A stretch of 64,000 nucleotides of DNA from Streptacidiphilus albus JL83 (GCF_000744705.1 NZ_JQML01000001.1:4412017-4476016), one strand, 5' to 3'; positions 50,927-60,878 are shown, counted from the stretch's first letter. Numbers and translations are program-made. The notes: generated by a model not told the origin, from the letters alone.

Positions 50927-50963
50927 CGGCCCGTCGACGGCACCACCGGCACCGGAACGACAA

Positions 50964-51002
50964 CGGCCCCGTACGGACAGACCTGCTGTCCGTACGGGGC
51001 CG
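50964..51002 (+). terminator. Terminator after the nucleotidyltransferase
   Basis: A perfect 17-bp stem (50964-50980 with 50986-51002) with a 5-base loop, before a convergent gene. Confidence 0.85.
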
Positions 51003-51114
51003 TGCACGCTGTCCCGGAGCCCCTGCTGACGGTGCCCGGCCCGACTCGGGAGTCAGGCCGACCCAGTAGTCAGGCGACCCAGTAGTCAGGCCGCCTCGGC
51101 GCTCAGGCCGACGC

Positions 51115-52758
51115 TCAGCCCAGGAGGCCGCCGAGTACGCCGTTGCTGCCCGTCGGTGCGGAGCTCGGCGAACCACTGTGGTGGTGCGTCGGCGCGGAGG
51201 AGCCGCTGCCGCCCGAGCCGGAGCCCGTGCCGCTCCTGGTGCCGGTCGAACCCGTTCCGGTGCCCGAACTCCGGCTGCCGGCACCGGAACCGCTGGTCCC
51301 GCCCCCGGTGGCGCCGGCGCTGTGGTGCTTCGCCGCGGCATGGTGCGAGGCGTTCGGCGAGGCGTCCGGCGAGGGCGTCGCCTTCTTGACCGCAGTCGCA
51401 CTGCCGTGCGCGGACGGCTTGCTGGTCGGCCACATCGGGTTCGGGTAGTTGGTCGGCAGCGCGGTCGCGCCCGGGAGGACGGTGGTGGTGCTGACCGTCT
51501 GGCTGCTCCGGACGGTCGCGCCCAGCATCGAACCCAGCAGCAGGGTGCTGCCGGTGACCAGGGTCGCCACCACGAAGCCCCGGCGCAGCACCCGCCGCCG
51601 CAGCGCCCAGATCGGCGCGCGCTCCCCGCCGAGCCGCCGCCACGCCTCGATGGCGAGTCGGCCGTCCAGCGAGAACAGCGGTGCCCCGGCCAGCAACAGC
51701 GGGCTCCAGGCCGCCAGATAGATGATCTCCGGCGCGTTGTAGACCGGAGCGGCCCGCCAACTGACCGTCACCAGCAGCACGACCGCCAGCACCATGCCCA
51801 CGGCGGCGGCGAACCGCTGCCAGAGGCCGAAGACGCAGAGCACGCCGACGACGATCTCGACGAAGGCCACCCCGAGCCCGGAGCCCACCGGGTGGGTGAG
51901 CGCCATGTCCAGCAGCGGACGGGCGAGCGGCCAGGGGTGCAGCGACTGCAGCCAGTGCATCATCGAGCCACGGGCACCGCCGTCGAAGTAGACCGGGTCG
52001 CAGAGCTTGTTGAAGCCGGCGTAGATCGAGATGCCGCCGAGGAACAGCCGCAGCGGCAGCAGCACCAGGCCGAGGTCGACCCGCCGCCCCGGGTACCAGG
52101 CGTGCCGGACCGCCTCGCCCGGCTCACGCGGACCGCCGCTGCGGTACTCAGGCTCGAACTCGCGGTCGTCACCCGGCCCGTAGCGCGGACGGAAGCCCGG
52201 CTCACGGCCCTCGGCGCCGACCCCGCCGACAGCCCCGGCGCCGTACGCCGCACCGGCGTACTCACGGCCGTCCACCGCGGTCCGGTCGACGTGGTCGGCC
52301 TGGTCGGGAAAGCCGAACGGCCGCTGCATCACCTGCGTCGCGTCGGCCGGTTGCTGACGCGGCAGCACGGTGTGCCCGGTGCCGCCCTGCTGGACGGCGT
52401 CGAGCAGCGCGGGGGCCGCTCCGCCGGTCCAGGTGATCGGGGTGACCCGGGGCTTCCGGCGCGGCGGCGGGGCGTCGTCGGAGGCAAGTCCGCCGACGAC
52501 CGGCGCGCCCGCCCCGACAAGTGCGGGAAAGGCTGGAATGATCAGGATCGGCTGGGTGTCCTCGCCCGCAGCCAGGGCAGTCAACGGTCCGGAGTCGATG
52601 AACGGGCTCACCGGAGCGCCCAGGCGCACTCGGAAGCTCGCCGTCGTGGTGTTGAGCCGGGCCGGATCGGTCGGCACCTTCACCGAGTACAGCCCCGGGT
52701 CTGCCTCTATCCCCTCGGCGGATGCCCCCTGAGGGCGGGTACGTGTTCTGGTGTCCAC
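51115..52758 (-). CDS. DoxX-family membrane protein with long disordered termini
   Basis: 547 residues. A 220-residue hydrophilic N-terminus precedes a DoxX-type four-helix domain (about 230-370: LVLLPLRLFLGGISIYAGFN, GLGVAFVEIVVGVLCVFGLW, FAAAVGMVLAVVLLVTVSWR). A further helix (VVATLVTGSTLLLGSMLGAT) and a Gly/Ser/Thr/His-rich tail follow. DoxX proteins act in respiration-linked or redox processes; the role here is unknown. The start GTG 52758 has only a weak ribosome site. Confidence 0.8.
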   Translation of the reverse strand: MDTRTRTRPQGASAEGIEADPGLYSVKVPTDPARLNTTTASFRVRLGAPVSPFIDSGPLTALAAGEDTQPILIIPAFPALVGAGAPVVGGLASDDAPPPRRKPRVTPITWTGGAAPALLDAVQQGGTGHTVLPRQQPADATQVMQRPFGFPDQADHVDRTAVDGREYAGAAYGAGAVGGVGAEGREPGFRPRYGPGDDREFEPEYRSGGPREPGEAVRHAWYPGRRVDLGLVLLPLRLFLGGISIYAGFNKLCDPVYFDGGARGSMMHWLQSLHPWPLARPLLDMALTHPVGSGLGVAFVEIVVGVLCVFGLWQRFAAAVGMVLAVVLLVTVSWRAAPVYNAPEIIYLAAWSPLLLAGAPLFSLDGRLAIEAWRRLGGERAPIWALRRRVLRRGFVVATLVTGSTLLLGSMLGATVRSSQTVSTTTVLPGATALPTNYPNPMWPTSKPSAHGSATAVKKATPSPDASPNASHHAAAKHHSAGATGGGTSGSGAGSRSSGTGTGSTGTRSGTGSGSGGSGSSAPTHHHSGSPSSAPTGSNGVLGGLLG

Positions 52759-52968
52759 GCATCACTAACCGCCCGAGGGACCGTTTGGACACCCTCTCGC
52801 GCAAGACTTGACGGCGACACCCGCCGTCCTGGTGCCTGGCAATACCCGTGGTGCGCCTGGGAACGACGGGACAGGGTGGCTCGGCCGACCGCCGAGGCCG
52901 CCTCCGCTCCACCGTCGCCCCGCAGGCGCTCCAAGCTTGCTCCGCCGACGAACGAAGTCGGAACGGCA

Positions 52969-53008
52969 GAGCGGCCGCCCGGGTGACGGATCACCCGGAC
53001 GGCCGCTC
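52969..53008 (-). terminator. Terminator after rlmB
   Basis: An 18-bp stem (52969-52986 with 52991-53008), one mismatch, 4-base loop, 17 bases beyond the rlmB stop. Confidence 0.8.
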
Positions 53009-53025
53009 CCGCTCACGACCGACGG

Positions 53026-53991
53026 CTATCGCTTGTTGCGGAGCCGCGCGGCCTCGTAGAGGACGATGCCGGCGGCGACGCCCGCGTTCAGCGACTCGGC
53101 CACACCGGGCATCGGGATCCGGACGGTCAGGTCACAGGTCTCCGAGACCAGCCGGGACAGGCCCTTGCCCTCGGAACCGATGACGATCACCACCGGGCCG
53201 GTCAGCGCCTCCAGGTCGCTCAGCTCGGCGTCGCCGTCGGCCGCCAGGCCCACCACGAAGCAGCCGGCCTTCTGGTAGGCCTCCAGCGTCCGGGTCATGT
53301 TGGTCATCCGGGCCACCGGCACCCGGGCCGCCGCACCGGAGGAGGTCTTCCAGGCGCCGGCCGTCATCCCGGCGGCCCGCCGCTCGGGGATGACCACGCC
53401 GTGGCCGTCGAAGGCGGCGACGGAGCGGACGATGGCCCCGAGGTTGCGCGAGTCGGTGATCCCGTCCAGCGCGACGATCAGCGGGTCCTCGTGGTTCTGG
53501 GCCGCCAGCGCGAGCAGGTCGTCCGGGTGCGCGTACTCGTACGGCGGCACCTGGAGGATCAGGCCCTGGTGGTTGTGGCCCTCGGCCAGGTTGTCGAGCT
53601 GCTGGCGCGGGGCCTCCATCAGCGGCACGCCGCGCTCGTTGGCGTAGGTCAGCGCCTCGCGCACCCGCTCGTCGTTGTCGATGAACTGCTGGACGTAGAG
53701 CGCCGAGGCCGGCACCCCGCCCTGCAGCGCCTCCACCACCGAGTTGCGGCCGTAGACCAGCTCGGAGCTCGCCTTGCCGCCGCGCCGGGCGCTGCCGCGC
53801 GACTTGTTGCCCGCGGCGCGCTTGGCGGCCGAGTTGGCCATCCGGTTCTTCTTGTGACCCTTGCGCTCGGAGGCGGGCGGCGTCGGGCCCTTGCCCTCCA
53901 GAGCCTTCCGGCTGTGGCCACCGGTACCGACCGACGGGCCCTTCTTGGAGCCGGGGTTGCGGCGGTTCCTGCGCTGGCTGTTGCCGGCCAT
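53026..53991 (-). CDS. rlmB: 23S rRNA (guanosine-2'-O-)-methyltransferase RlmB
   Basis: 321 residues. A basic N-terminus ([15 protein letters not shown]) precedes the substrate-binding domain ([20 protein letters not shown]) and a SpoU knot domain with [20 protein letters not shown] (motif 1), [15 protein letters not shown] (motif 2) and [20 protein letters not shown] (motif 3). The family 2'-O-methylates a guanosine of 23S rRNA. ATG 53991 begins at MAGNSQRR. It lies downstream of cysS, as in other streptomycetes. Confidence 0.95.
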   Translation of the reverse strand: MAGNSQRRNRRNPGSKKGPSVGTGGHSRKALEGKGPTPPASERKGHKKNRMANSAAKRAAGNKSRGSARRGGKASSELVYGRNSVVEALQGGVPASALYVQQFIDNDERVREALTYANERGVPLMEAPRQQLDNLAEGHNHQGLILQVPPYEYAHPDDLLALAAQNHEDPLIVALDGITDSRNLGAIVRSVAAFDGHGVVIPERRAAGMTAGAWKTSSGAAARVPVARMTNMTRTLEAYQKAGCFVVGLAADGDAELSDLEALTGPVVIVIGSEGKGLSRLVSETCDLTVRIPMPGVAESLNAGVAAGIVLYEAARLRNKR

Positions 53992-54056
53992 CAGTACGGT
54001 CCTGCTTTCGTTCGTGGTGCGTGGTGGTGGAGGCCGAGTCGGCCCGGTCCACGGCA

Positions 54057-54077
54057 CCGTCCGGGTGAACCGGACGG
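54057..54077 (-). terminator. Hairpin between cysS and rlmB
   Basis: CCGTCCGG and CCGGACGG (54057-54064 / 54070-54077) with a 5-base loop. It could attenuate read-through from cysS into rlmB. Confidence 0.45.
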
Positions 54078-54115
54078 CGCCGCCGGGACTCGGCCGACGA
54101 CCCTGGCCTCGGCTC

Positions 54116-54156
54116 GGTCAGCGGTCAGGCGGTCAGCGGTCAAGCTGTCAGCCGTG
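54116..54156. repeat. Tandem CGGTCAG-like heptamer repeats
   Basis: The cysS-rlmB gap contains consecutive CGGTCAG units with small spacers (CGGTCAGCGGTCAGGCGGTC and onward). Function unclear. Confidence 0.5.
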
Positions 54157-54217
54157 GAGCGGTCGGTCCTGGCGACCGCGCACTGCTGGTGAGTGCACGG
54201 TCTGGTGAGTGCGGCGG

Positions 54218-55609
54218 TCAGCCGAGGGTCCAGCGGGAGGCGCCCTCGGCCCGGTCCTCGATGACCAGCCCGGCCTCGCCGAGCCGGTCCCTGATGGCGT
54301 CGGAGGTGGCGTAGTCCTTGCGCTCGCGCGCGGCCTGACGCTGCTCCAGCACCAGCTTGACCAGGGCATCGACCACTCCGTGCAGGTCCTCGCCCTGCTG
54401 CGGACCGGCCCACATCGGGTCCAGCGGGTCGAGACCCAGCACCCCGAGCATCGCACGGACCTCGGCCAGACGCGCTACCGCGTTCTCCTTGTCGTCCGCC
54501 GCGAGCGCCGCATTGCCCTGCCGAACGGCCGTGTGGACGATCGCCAGCGCCTGCGGGACGCCGAAGTCGTCGTCCATCGCCTCGGCGAAGGCCGGCGGCA
54601 CCTGCGGGGCCGGCTCGACCGCGCCGTGCTGCTCGGTGACGCGCTGGGCGAAGCCCTCGATCCGGGCGAAGGCGGTCTCGGCCTCGCGCAGCGCCTCCTC
54701 GCTGTACTCGATCATCGAGCGGTAGTGCGGGGTGCCCAGGTAGTAGCGCAGCACGATCGGCCGCCACCTCTGCAGCATCTCGGAGACCAGCACCGAGTTG
54801 CCGAGCGACTTGCTCATCTTCTCGCCGCTGAGCGTCACCCAGGCGTTGTGCAGCCAGTAGCTCGCGAAGTCGTCGCCGAAGGCCTTGGACTGGGCGATCT
54901 CGTTCTCGTGGTGCGGGAAGATCAGGTCGCGCCCGCCGCCGTGGATGTCGAAGGCGGAGCCGAGGTACTTGTGCGCCATGGCCGAGCACTCCAGGTGCCA
55001 GCCGGGGCGGCCGCGGCCCCAGGGGGTCTCCCAGCTGGGCTCGCCGGGCTTGACCGACTTCCACATGGCGAAGTCGCGCTGGTCCCGCTTGCCGGTCTCG
55101 CCGTCGCTCTCGGGCTGCCGCAGGTCCTCCAGCTTCTGGTGCGAGAGGGCGAGGTAGTCCGGGTACGAGGTGACGCTGAAGTAGACGTTGCCCTCGGACT
55201 CGTAGGCGTGGCCGCGCTCGATCAGACCGCGCATCATCTCGATCATCTCCGGGACGTGCCCGGTCGCCCGGGGCTCCCCGGTCGGCGGCAGGCAGCCCAG
55301 CGCCGTGTAACCGTCGTTGAAGGCGCGCTCATTGGTGTAGCCGATCTGCCACCAGGGCCGACCGCCCTCCCGCGACTTCCAGATGATCTTGTCGTCGATG
55401 TCGGTGACATTGCGCACAAAGGTCACGTCGTAGCCCCGGTAGGCGAACCAACGACGCATCACGTCGAAGTTCAGCCCGGACCGGATGTGGCCGATGTGCG
55501 GGGCGGCCTGCACGGTCGCGCCGCACAGGTAGATCGAGACGCAGCCCGGCACGAGCGGGACGAAGTCGCGTACCTGGCTGGCGCTGGTGTCGTACAGGCG
55601 AATAGTCAC
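54218..55609 (-). CDS. cysS: Cysteinyl-tRNA synthetase
   Basis: 463 residues. CGATVQAAPHIGHIRSGLNF holds the zinc Cys and HIGH-type motif; HHENEIAQS gives further zinc ligands; GEKMSKSLGN is the KMSKS loop; the C-terminal DALR helix bundle is present. GTG 55609 begins MTIRLYDTSAS, the standard start. It lies 41 bases after the intact-frame end of ispF. Confidence 0.96.
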   Translation of the reverse strand: MTIRLYDTSASQVRDFVPLVPGCVSIYLCGATVQAAPHIGHIRSGLNFDVMRRWFAYRGYDVTFVRNVTDIDDKIIWKSREGGRPWWQIGYTNERAFNDGYTALGCLPPTGEPRATGHVPEMIEMMRGLIERGHAYESEGNVYFSVTSYPDYLALSHQKLEDLRQPESDGETGKRDQRDFAMWKSVKPGEPSWETPWGRGRPGWHLECSAMAHKYLGSAFDIHGGGRDLIFPHHENEIAQSKAFGDDFASYWLHNAWVTLSGEKMSKSLGNSVLVSEMLQRWRPIVLRYYLGTPHYRSMIEYSEEALREAETAFARIEGFAQRVTEQHGAVEPAPQVPPAFAEAMDDDFGVPQALAIVHTAVRQGNAALAADDKENAVARLAEVRAMLGVLGLDPLDPMWAGPQQGEDLHGVVDALVKLVLEQRQAARERKDYATSDAIRDRLGEAGLVIEDRAEGASRWTLG

Positions 55610-55650
55610 AGCGTCAAGCGTAGTGGGAAGCAGGGGGTGCCCAGTGCCCG

Positions 55651-56159
55651 TCAGTACACCAAGGCGGTGGCAATTGCGACGAGCCCCTCGGCGCGGCCGG
55701 TGAGGCCGAGCCCGTCGGAGGTGGTCCCGGCCACCGAGACGGGGCGCCCAGCGCCTCGGAGAGCACCGCCTGCGCCTCCTCGCGCCGCTTACCGATCTTT
55801 GGTCTGATGCCGATGACCTGCACCGCGACATTGCCGATCTCGAATCCGGCCGCCCGGACGATCCGTCCGGCCTCGGTCAGCAGCCGCACTCCGGAGGCGC
55901 CGGCCCACTCCGGGCGGTCGGTGCCGAAGTGCGTGCCGAGGTCGCCGACCCCGGCGGCGGAGAAAAGTGCGTCGCAGGCGGCATGGGCCACCACATCGCC
56001 GTCCGAGTGGCCGGCGAGGCCGTGCTCGTAGCCCTCCCAGCGCAGCCCGGCCACCCACAGCTCGCGCCCGGCCGCGAAGGCGTGGACGTCGGTGCCGATG
56101 CCGGTGCGCGGCAGCCGGAACTGCCTGCCGCCCGGGGGACCGTCGAGATCAGAAGTCAT
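55651..56159 (-). pseudogene. ispF: 2-C-methyl-D-erythritol 2,4-cyclodiphosphate synthase, one-base frameshift
   Basis: The N-terminal 135 residues are normal Isp[17 protein letters not shown] (metal Asp and His), [20 protein letters not shown] and ADTV-region equivalents through [16 protein letters not shown]. The frame then changes to a nonsense tail ([10 protein letters not shown]). Restoring one G in the GGGG run at 55741-55744 gives [29 protein letters not shown] and a stop at 55651, the standard C-terminus (169 residues). The enzyme is essential in the MEP isoprenoid pathway, so a homopolymer sequencing error is more likely than true inactivation. It overlaps ispD. Confidence 0.85.
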
Positions 56160-56883
56160 CCTGCGCCCTCCTCCGGGCCAGAACCGCCTCGGCCAGGACC
56201 AGGTCCAGCGGGCGGGTGACCTTGAAGGCCTCCTCGTGCCCGGGGACCACCACCACCTCGCCGCCGTAGTGCTCGACCAGGCCGGCGTCGTCGGTGGCGT
56301 CCAGGGCGTCAGCGAGCGCCCGGTCGTGGACCTGCTGCAGCAGCTCGCGGCGGAAGCCCTGCGGCGTCTGCACCGCGCGCAGCGTGGAGCGGTCCGGGGT
56401 GCCCAGCACCGGCTCCGGCCGTCCGGGCCCGGAGGCCGGGCCGACCAGCTTGACCGTGTCCGCCAGCGGGACGCCGGGGACGACCGCGCCGGCCCCCTCC
56501 GCGACCGCGCGGGCGACCGCGTCCACCACGTCCACCGGGACCAGCGGGCGGGCGGCGTCGTGCACCAGCACCACGTCCACCTGCGGCGGCAGCGCGGCCA
56601 GGCCGAGCCGGACCGACTCCTGCCGGGTGGCGCCGCCGGCGACCACCTTGATGTCGGGCCCGTCCGCGCCCTCCGGGCGGGCGCCGTCCAGCAGCGCGCG
56701 CACCTGGGCGACGCCGTCGGACGGGGCGACCACGACGACCAGCGTCACGGCACGGGAGCGGGCGAGCGCGCGGACGGCGTGGACCAGCAGCGGGACGCCG
56801 CCGAGTTCACGCAGGGCCTTGGGGGCGCCCGGGCCCAGTCGCTCGCCCCGGCCTGCGGCGGGGACCACTGCTGCGGCGTTCAG
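56149..56883 (-). CDS. ispD: 2-C-methyl-D-erythritol 4-phosphate cytidylyltransferase
   Basis: 244 residues. [20 protein letters not shown] (CTP binding), [26 protein letters not shown] and TPQGFRR are IspD signatures. The conserved N-terminus [10 protein letters not shown] requires a start upstream of GTG 56868. The only in-frame candidate with a ribosome site is CTG 56883, 9 bases after AAGGA. It makes CDP-methylerythritol, feeding ispF, which it overlaps by 11 bases. Confidence 0.9.
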   Translation of the reverse strand: MNAAAVVPAAGRGERLGPGAPKALRELGGVPLLVHAVRALARSRAVTLVVVVAPSDGVAQVRALLDGARPEGADGPDIKVVAGGATRQESVRLGLAALPPQVDVVLVHDAARPLVPVDVVDAVARAVAEGAGAVVPGVPLADTVKLVGPASGPGRPEPVLGTPDRSTLRAVQTPQGFRRELLQQVHDRALADALDATDDAGLVEHYGGEVVVVPGHEEAFKVTRPLDLVLAEAVLARRRAQDDF

Positions 56884-57128
56884 GGTTTTGTTCCTTCAAC
56901 GAAGTGGGTATGGCCAAGTCGTGCCGGGCCTAGCGCCTTCCGTGGAGCTCGACCCTGCTCGTCCCGGCACACTATCGGTCGCCGCCAGGCGACGTCGTCG
57001 TAACCGCCGCGCGGCAGGGAGTCCGGCCGGGAGTCCAGATACCGCGCTGCCCCGGTACCCACCGCGGGAACGGTGGATATCGGGGCAGGCGGGCAGGCAG
57101 TGCGCACTGCGTCGGACGAGATTGCTCC

Positions 57129-57611
57129 TCAGGAGGCAAGAACCTCGTCGAGCAGCGTCTCGGCCTTGTCCTCGTTGGTGTTCTCGGCGAGTGCCAGCTC
57201 ACTCACCAGAATCTGCCTGGCCTTCGCCAGCATCCGCTTCTCACCGGCGGACAGACCGCGCTCGCGCTCACGCCGCCAAAGGTCGCGCACAACCTCCGCG
57301 ACCTTGATAACGTCGCCCGAGGCGAGCTTTTCCAGGTTCGCCTTGTATCGGCGGGACCAGTTGGTGGGCTCTTCGGTGTACGGTGCCCGCAGGACCTCGA
57401 AGACCCGGTCCAACCCATCCTGACCGACCACGTCGCGCACGCCCACAAACTCGGCGTTCTCTGCAGGCACGCGCAGCGTCAGGTCACCCTGCTGCACCTT
57501 CAGCACCAGGTAGGTCTTGTCCACACCTTTGATCTGGCGAATCTCGATTGCTTCGATCAGTGCGGCCCCGTGATGGGGGTAGACCACGGTGTCGCCAACC
57601 TTGAACGTCAT
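57129..57611 (-). CDS. carD: CarD/CdnL-type RNA polymerase-binding regulator
   Basis: 160 residues. An N-terminal Tudor-like RNAP-interaction domain ([37 protein letters not shown]) and a C-terminal helical DNA-binding domain ([40 protein letters not shown]). CarD stabilises open promoter complexes, especially at rRNA promoters. Length and neighbourhood (upstream of ispD) are standard. Confidence 0.95.
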   Translation of the reverse strand: MTFKVGDTVVYPHHGAALIEAIEIRQIKGVDKTYLVLKVQQGDLTLRVPAENAEFVGVRDVVGQDGLDRVFEVLRAPYTEEPTNWSRRYKANLEKLASGDVIKVAEVVRDLWRRERERGLSAGEKRMLAKARQILVSELALAENTNEDKAETLLDEVLAS

Positions 57612-58043
57612 GTGACAGGTACCCCTTCCGTGGCTTTCCAGAATAACACGGGTTCAGCCATATCCGAAGGGCGTTTTCGCAGGTCAGAGCCAGTCTCAGG
57701 GCTTGACAACCACCCCTGTCGCGTGCTGCGACCCCAGTTCGAGAAGGGCTTCTCGCAGGTCGGAGCGGTTGCGAACGAACGCGGAACCGCCCGGAACGCC
57801 GGTGATGATCTACCCGGCAGGCCGCAACCATATCGTTATCTGATCTTCCATCGAACGCTATTTCCCTCACCCAGGCGGCGCACGCCTGTCAACCGCGCGC
57901 CGGGGCAGCCCGCTCGCGCGCCGTCCCTACGCCGTCAGTGGAGGGACCGCGACACGGGGCTCCCCCGTGTGGAGCGGATAAGGAGCATCGGTAACCTGAA
58001 CGCGGCCAACCCACCGAATACCGTCCAAGGAGAAGCCTCCGCC
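57612..58043. promoter_or_regulatory. Divergent promoter region carD / lipoprotein
   Basis: 432 bases with no supported gene. It includes an AT-richer patch (57825-57870) and a TTGACA-like hexamer (57702-57707, TTGACA). Both divergent promoters should lie here, but I cannot assign them firmly. Confidence 0.4.
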
Positions 58044-58652
58044 GTGAGCCGCAGTCTTCGTCGCGGCGCAGTCGCCGCCCTCATCATCGCGACCGCCCCC
58101 ATCCTCGCTGCCTGCTCCGCGGGGTCCGGAGCAGCGACGCTCCAGGTCAAGCCCGATGCGGCCGCGACCTCCATCGGTAAGACGCTGAAGCTCAACGGCA
58201 TCAGCCTGATCGCGGCAACCGACGGCACCTCCGTGGCCAACGTGACCGCCAACATCGCCAACGCCAACAACCTGCCCGAGACGCTGCAGTCGGTGTCGGT
58301 CGACGGCACCCCGACCGCGCTCAGCGGCCCCGCCGTCATCCCGGCCGGCGGCTCGCTGATGCTCGGCGGCCCGGGCCAGGTCACCGCCCGCGCCGCCAGC
58401 ATCTCCGAGCGCCCCGGCCAGAACGCGACGGTGACCTTCACCTTCGCCGGCGCCGGCTCGGTCACCGTCCAGGCGCTGGTCAACGCGGGCACCGGCGAGT
58501 ACGCCTCCTACGCCCCGACCGCCGCGCCGGTCCTGTCGGCCACGCCCAGCGCGACCGCGAGCAGCACCGCCAAGGCGTCCGACAAGGGCACCGACAAGGC
58601 GACGGGCAAGCCGAGCGACAAGGCCACCCCGACCGGTTCCAGCACCTCCTGA
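58044..58652 (+). CDS. Lipoprotein, unknown function
   Basis: 202 residues. A lipoprotein signal (SRSLRRGAVAALIIATAPIL, lipobox LAAC) precedes a beta-sandwich-like domain (LKLNGISLIAATDGTSVANV, TVTFTFAGAGSVTVQALVNA) and a Ser/Thr/Lys-rich tail. GTG 58044 has AGGAG upstream. It is anchored outside the membrane beside the phosphate regulators, as in related genomes; a role in phosphate response is not shown. Confidence 0.85.
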   Translation: MSRSLRRGAVAALIIATAPILAACSAGSGAATLQVKPDAAATSIGKTLKLNGISLIAATDGTSVANVTANIANANNLPETLQSVSVDGTPTALSGPAVIPAGGSLMLGGPGQVTARAASISERPGQNATVTFTFAGAGSVTVQALVNAGTGEYASYAPTAAPVLSATPSATASSTAKASDKGTDKATGKPSDKATPTGSSTS

Positions 58653-58670
58653 CCCGGGCGGGTGAACGGC

Positions 58671-58704
58671 GGAGCCCCCGGAAGGATCACCTTCCGGGGG
58701 CTCC
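58671..58704. terminator. Bidirectional terminator, lipoprotein / phoP
   Basis: A perfect 15-bp stem (58671-58685 with 58690-58704) with a 4-base loop between convergent genes. Confidence 0.88.
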
Positions 58705-58752
58705 GTGCTGCCGTTCCGACGCCGAGCCGGGCAACCGGCCGGGCCGGGCGGT

Positions 58753-59439
58753 TTACGGCTCGAACTTGTATCCGAGGCCACGGACCGTGACCAGGAAGCG
58801 CGGCGCGCCCGGGTCCGGCTCGATCTTGGCCCGCAGCCGCTTCACGTGGACGTCCAGGGTCTTGGTGTCGCCGACGTAGTCCGCGCCCCAGACCCGGTCG
58901 ATCAGCTGCATCCGGGTGAGCACCCGGCCCGCGTTCCGGAGCAGCATCTCCAGCAGGTCGAACTCCTTGAGCGGCAGGTCGACCTTGGCGCCGTCCACGG
59001 TGACGACGTGGCGGTCGACGTCCATCCGGACCGGTCCGGCCTCCAGCGCGCCGGGCCCGCCGTCGACGGCCTCCGGCTCGCCCCGGCGGCGGAGCACCGC
59101 GCGGATCCGGGCGACCAGCTCACGGGTGGAATAGGGCTTGGTCACATAGTCGTCGGCGCCTATCTCCAGGCCGACAACCTTGTCGATCTCGCTGTCCTTG
59201 GCCGTGACCATGATCACGGGGACGCTGGACTTGGCCCGCAGCTGGCGGCAGACCTCGGTGCCGGGCAGGCCGGGCAGCATGAGGTCGAGCAGGACCAGGT
59301 CGGCGCCGTTGCGCTCGAACTGGTCCAGCGCGTCCGGGCCGGTGGCGGCGATGGCCACCTCGAAGCCCTCCTTGCGGAGCATGTAGGAAAGGGCATCGCT
59401 GAAGGACTCTTCGTCTTCGACGACGAGGACACGGGTCAC
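58753..59439 (-). CDS. phoP: Phosphate response regulator PhoP
   Basis: 228 residues: a receiver domain with D52 as phosphoacceptor (LVLLDLMLPG), acidic pair at VVEDEES and K in MVTAKDS, then an OmpR-type winged helix (LPLKEFDLLEMLLRNAGRVL, RVWGADYVGDTKTLDVHVKR). It binds PHO boxes under phosphate limitation. Start GTG 59439 overlaps the phoR stop (GTGA). Confidence 0.95.
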   Translation of the reverse strand: MTRVLVVEDEESFSDALSYMLRKEGFEVAIAATGPDALDQFERNGADLVLLDLMLPGLPGTEVCRQLRAKSSVPVIMVTAKDSEIDKVVGLEIGADDYVTKPYSTRELVARIRAVLRRRGEPEAVDGGPGALEAGPVRMDVDRHVVTVDGAKVDLPLKEFDLLEMLLRNAGRVLTRMQLIDRVWGADYVGDTKTLDVHVKRLRAKIEPDPGAPRFLVTVRGLGYKFEP

Positions 59440-60773
59440 GGCTGGACCTCCGGGGCAGGCAGGTTGGTGGTGAGCGGTTCGGGGTCGTCGGCGTCGACGT
59501 GGTGCACGGCGTCGCCGTCGGGCGTGTCGACCTCAGACGTGTCGACCACTGACATGTCGACGGCGTGCGGGTCGGACTGCGGGTGGTCACTGGGTTCGAT
59601 GGCCGACCGTTCGGCCTGGCGGGCGACGGGCAGGCGCAGGGTGAAGGTCGAGCCCTGTCCCTCGACGCTCCACACCGAGACGGTGCCGCCGTGGGATGCG
59701 GCGACGTGCTTGACGATGGACAGACCGAGGCCGGTGCCACCGGTGGCGCGGGACCGGGCCGGATCGACCCGGTAGAAGCGCTCGAAGATCCGCTCGCGGT
59801 CCTTCTCGGAGATGCCGGTGCCCTGGTCGGTGACCGATATCTCCACCACGTCGTTCTTCTTCCCCGGCACCTTGCGGGCGGCGATCGCGACGCGGGTGCG
59901 GGCGGGGCTGTAGTTGACGGCGTTCTCGACCAGGTTGCCGAGCGCCGCGGCCAGCTGGCCGCGGTTGCCGTGGAGGTGGAGGCCGGCGATCCCGCCGGCC
60001 GCCATGACGATCTGCTTGGCCGCGGCCTGGTGGCGGCAGCGGTCCATCGCCTCGGCGACCAGTTCGTCCACCGGGACGGGTTCCGGGTCCACCAGGCGGT
60101 CGTCGTCCTGGACCCGGGAGAGCTCGATGATCTCCTGGACCAGGCTGGTGAGCCGGGTGGCCTCGATGAGCATACGTCCGGCGAACCGCCGGACCGCCTC
60201 GGGATCGTCGCTGGCGTCCTGCACGGCCTCGCTCAGCAGCGACAGCGCGCCGACCGGGGTCTTCAGCTCGTGCGAGACGTTGGCGACGAAGTCGCGGCGG
60301 ACCGCCTCGATCCGCCGGGCCTCGGTGAGGTCCTCGACCAGCACCAGCACCAGCCGCGAGCCGAGCGGGGCGACCCGCACGGACACGGCGAGCGCGTCGC
60401 TGCCGGCCTTGCCTCCGGGGCGGCGCGGGATCTCCAGGTCCGCCTGTCGTATCTCGCCGTCGCGCCGGGTGAGCCGGGCCATGGCGAGCATGGCGTCCAC
60501 GGCGATGGCTCCGCCGCGGACCAGTCCCAGCGCGTAGGCGGCGGAGCTGGCCTTGATCACCTGGTCGCTGTCGTCGAGAACGACGGCGCACGAGCGCAGC
60601 ACGGACAGTACGGTGTCCACACCTGGGGGCAGTTCCGGCTCGGGCTGCTGCTCGACGCGCTTGGCCGGCTTCCGGCGCTCCTTCTCGCTCCAGCGGAAGG
60701 AGAGCGCGGCGGCGAGGCCGACCCCGAGCCCAGCGATCGCGCTCGCAGCGGCTTCGGCCACGTTCAGATCCAT
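59436..60773 (-). CDS. phoR: Phosphate sensor histidine kinase PhoR
   Basis: 445 residues. One N-terminal membrane helix (SAIAGLGVGLAAALSF), a PAS-like region, the phosphoacceptor helix FVANVSHELKTPVGALSLLS, and HATPase motifs N (LGNLVENAVNYS), G1 (VTDQGTGIS) and G2 (GGTGLGLSIVKHVAA). ATG 60773 starts MDLNVAEA. It is of the SenX3/PhoR actinobacterial type with almost no extracytoplasmic domain, and it phosphorylates PhoP. Confidence 0.95.
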   Translation of the reverse strand: MDLNVAEAAASAIAGLGVGLAAALSFRWSEKERRKPAKRVEQQPEPELPPGVDTVLSVLRSCAVVLDDSDQVIKASSAAYALGLVRGGAIAVDAMLAMARLTRRDGEIRQADLEIPRRPGGKAGSDALAVSVRVAPLGSRLVLVLVEDLTEARRIEAVRRDFVANVSHELKTPVGALSLLSEAVQDASDDPEAVRRFAGRMLIEATRLTSLVQEIIELSRVQDDDRLVDPEPVPVDELVAEAMDRCRHQAAAKQIVMAAGGIAGLHLHGNRGQLAAALGNLVENAVNYSPARTRVAIAARKVPGKKNDVVEISVTDQGTGISEKDRERIFERFYRVDPARSRATGGTGLGLSIVKHVAASHGGTVSVWSVEGQGSTFTLRLPVARQAERSAIEPSDHPQSDPHAVDMSVVDTSEVDTPDGDAVHHVDADDPEPLTTNLPAPEVQP

Positions 60774-60845
60774 ATGTTCAGCGTAAGCGCACGACGGTGA
60801 CCTGCTGTAACCCCTGAAGCAGGGCATCAGCCCCCGGTCGCCGAG

Positions 60846-60878
60846 AATTCACCTCGACGTCGGGTCGGGTTCACTCCC
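60846..60878. promoter_or_regulatory. PHO-box-like repeats between phoR and phoU
   Basis: Three 11-base units: AATTCACCTCG, ACGTCGGGTCG, GGTTCACTCCC. The outer two match the PhoP direct-repeat unit GTTCACC; the middle one is weak. It lies in the divergent phoR/phoU gap, where S. coelicolor has a known PhoP target. Confidence 0.7.
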
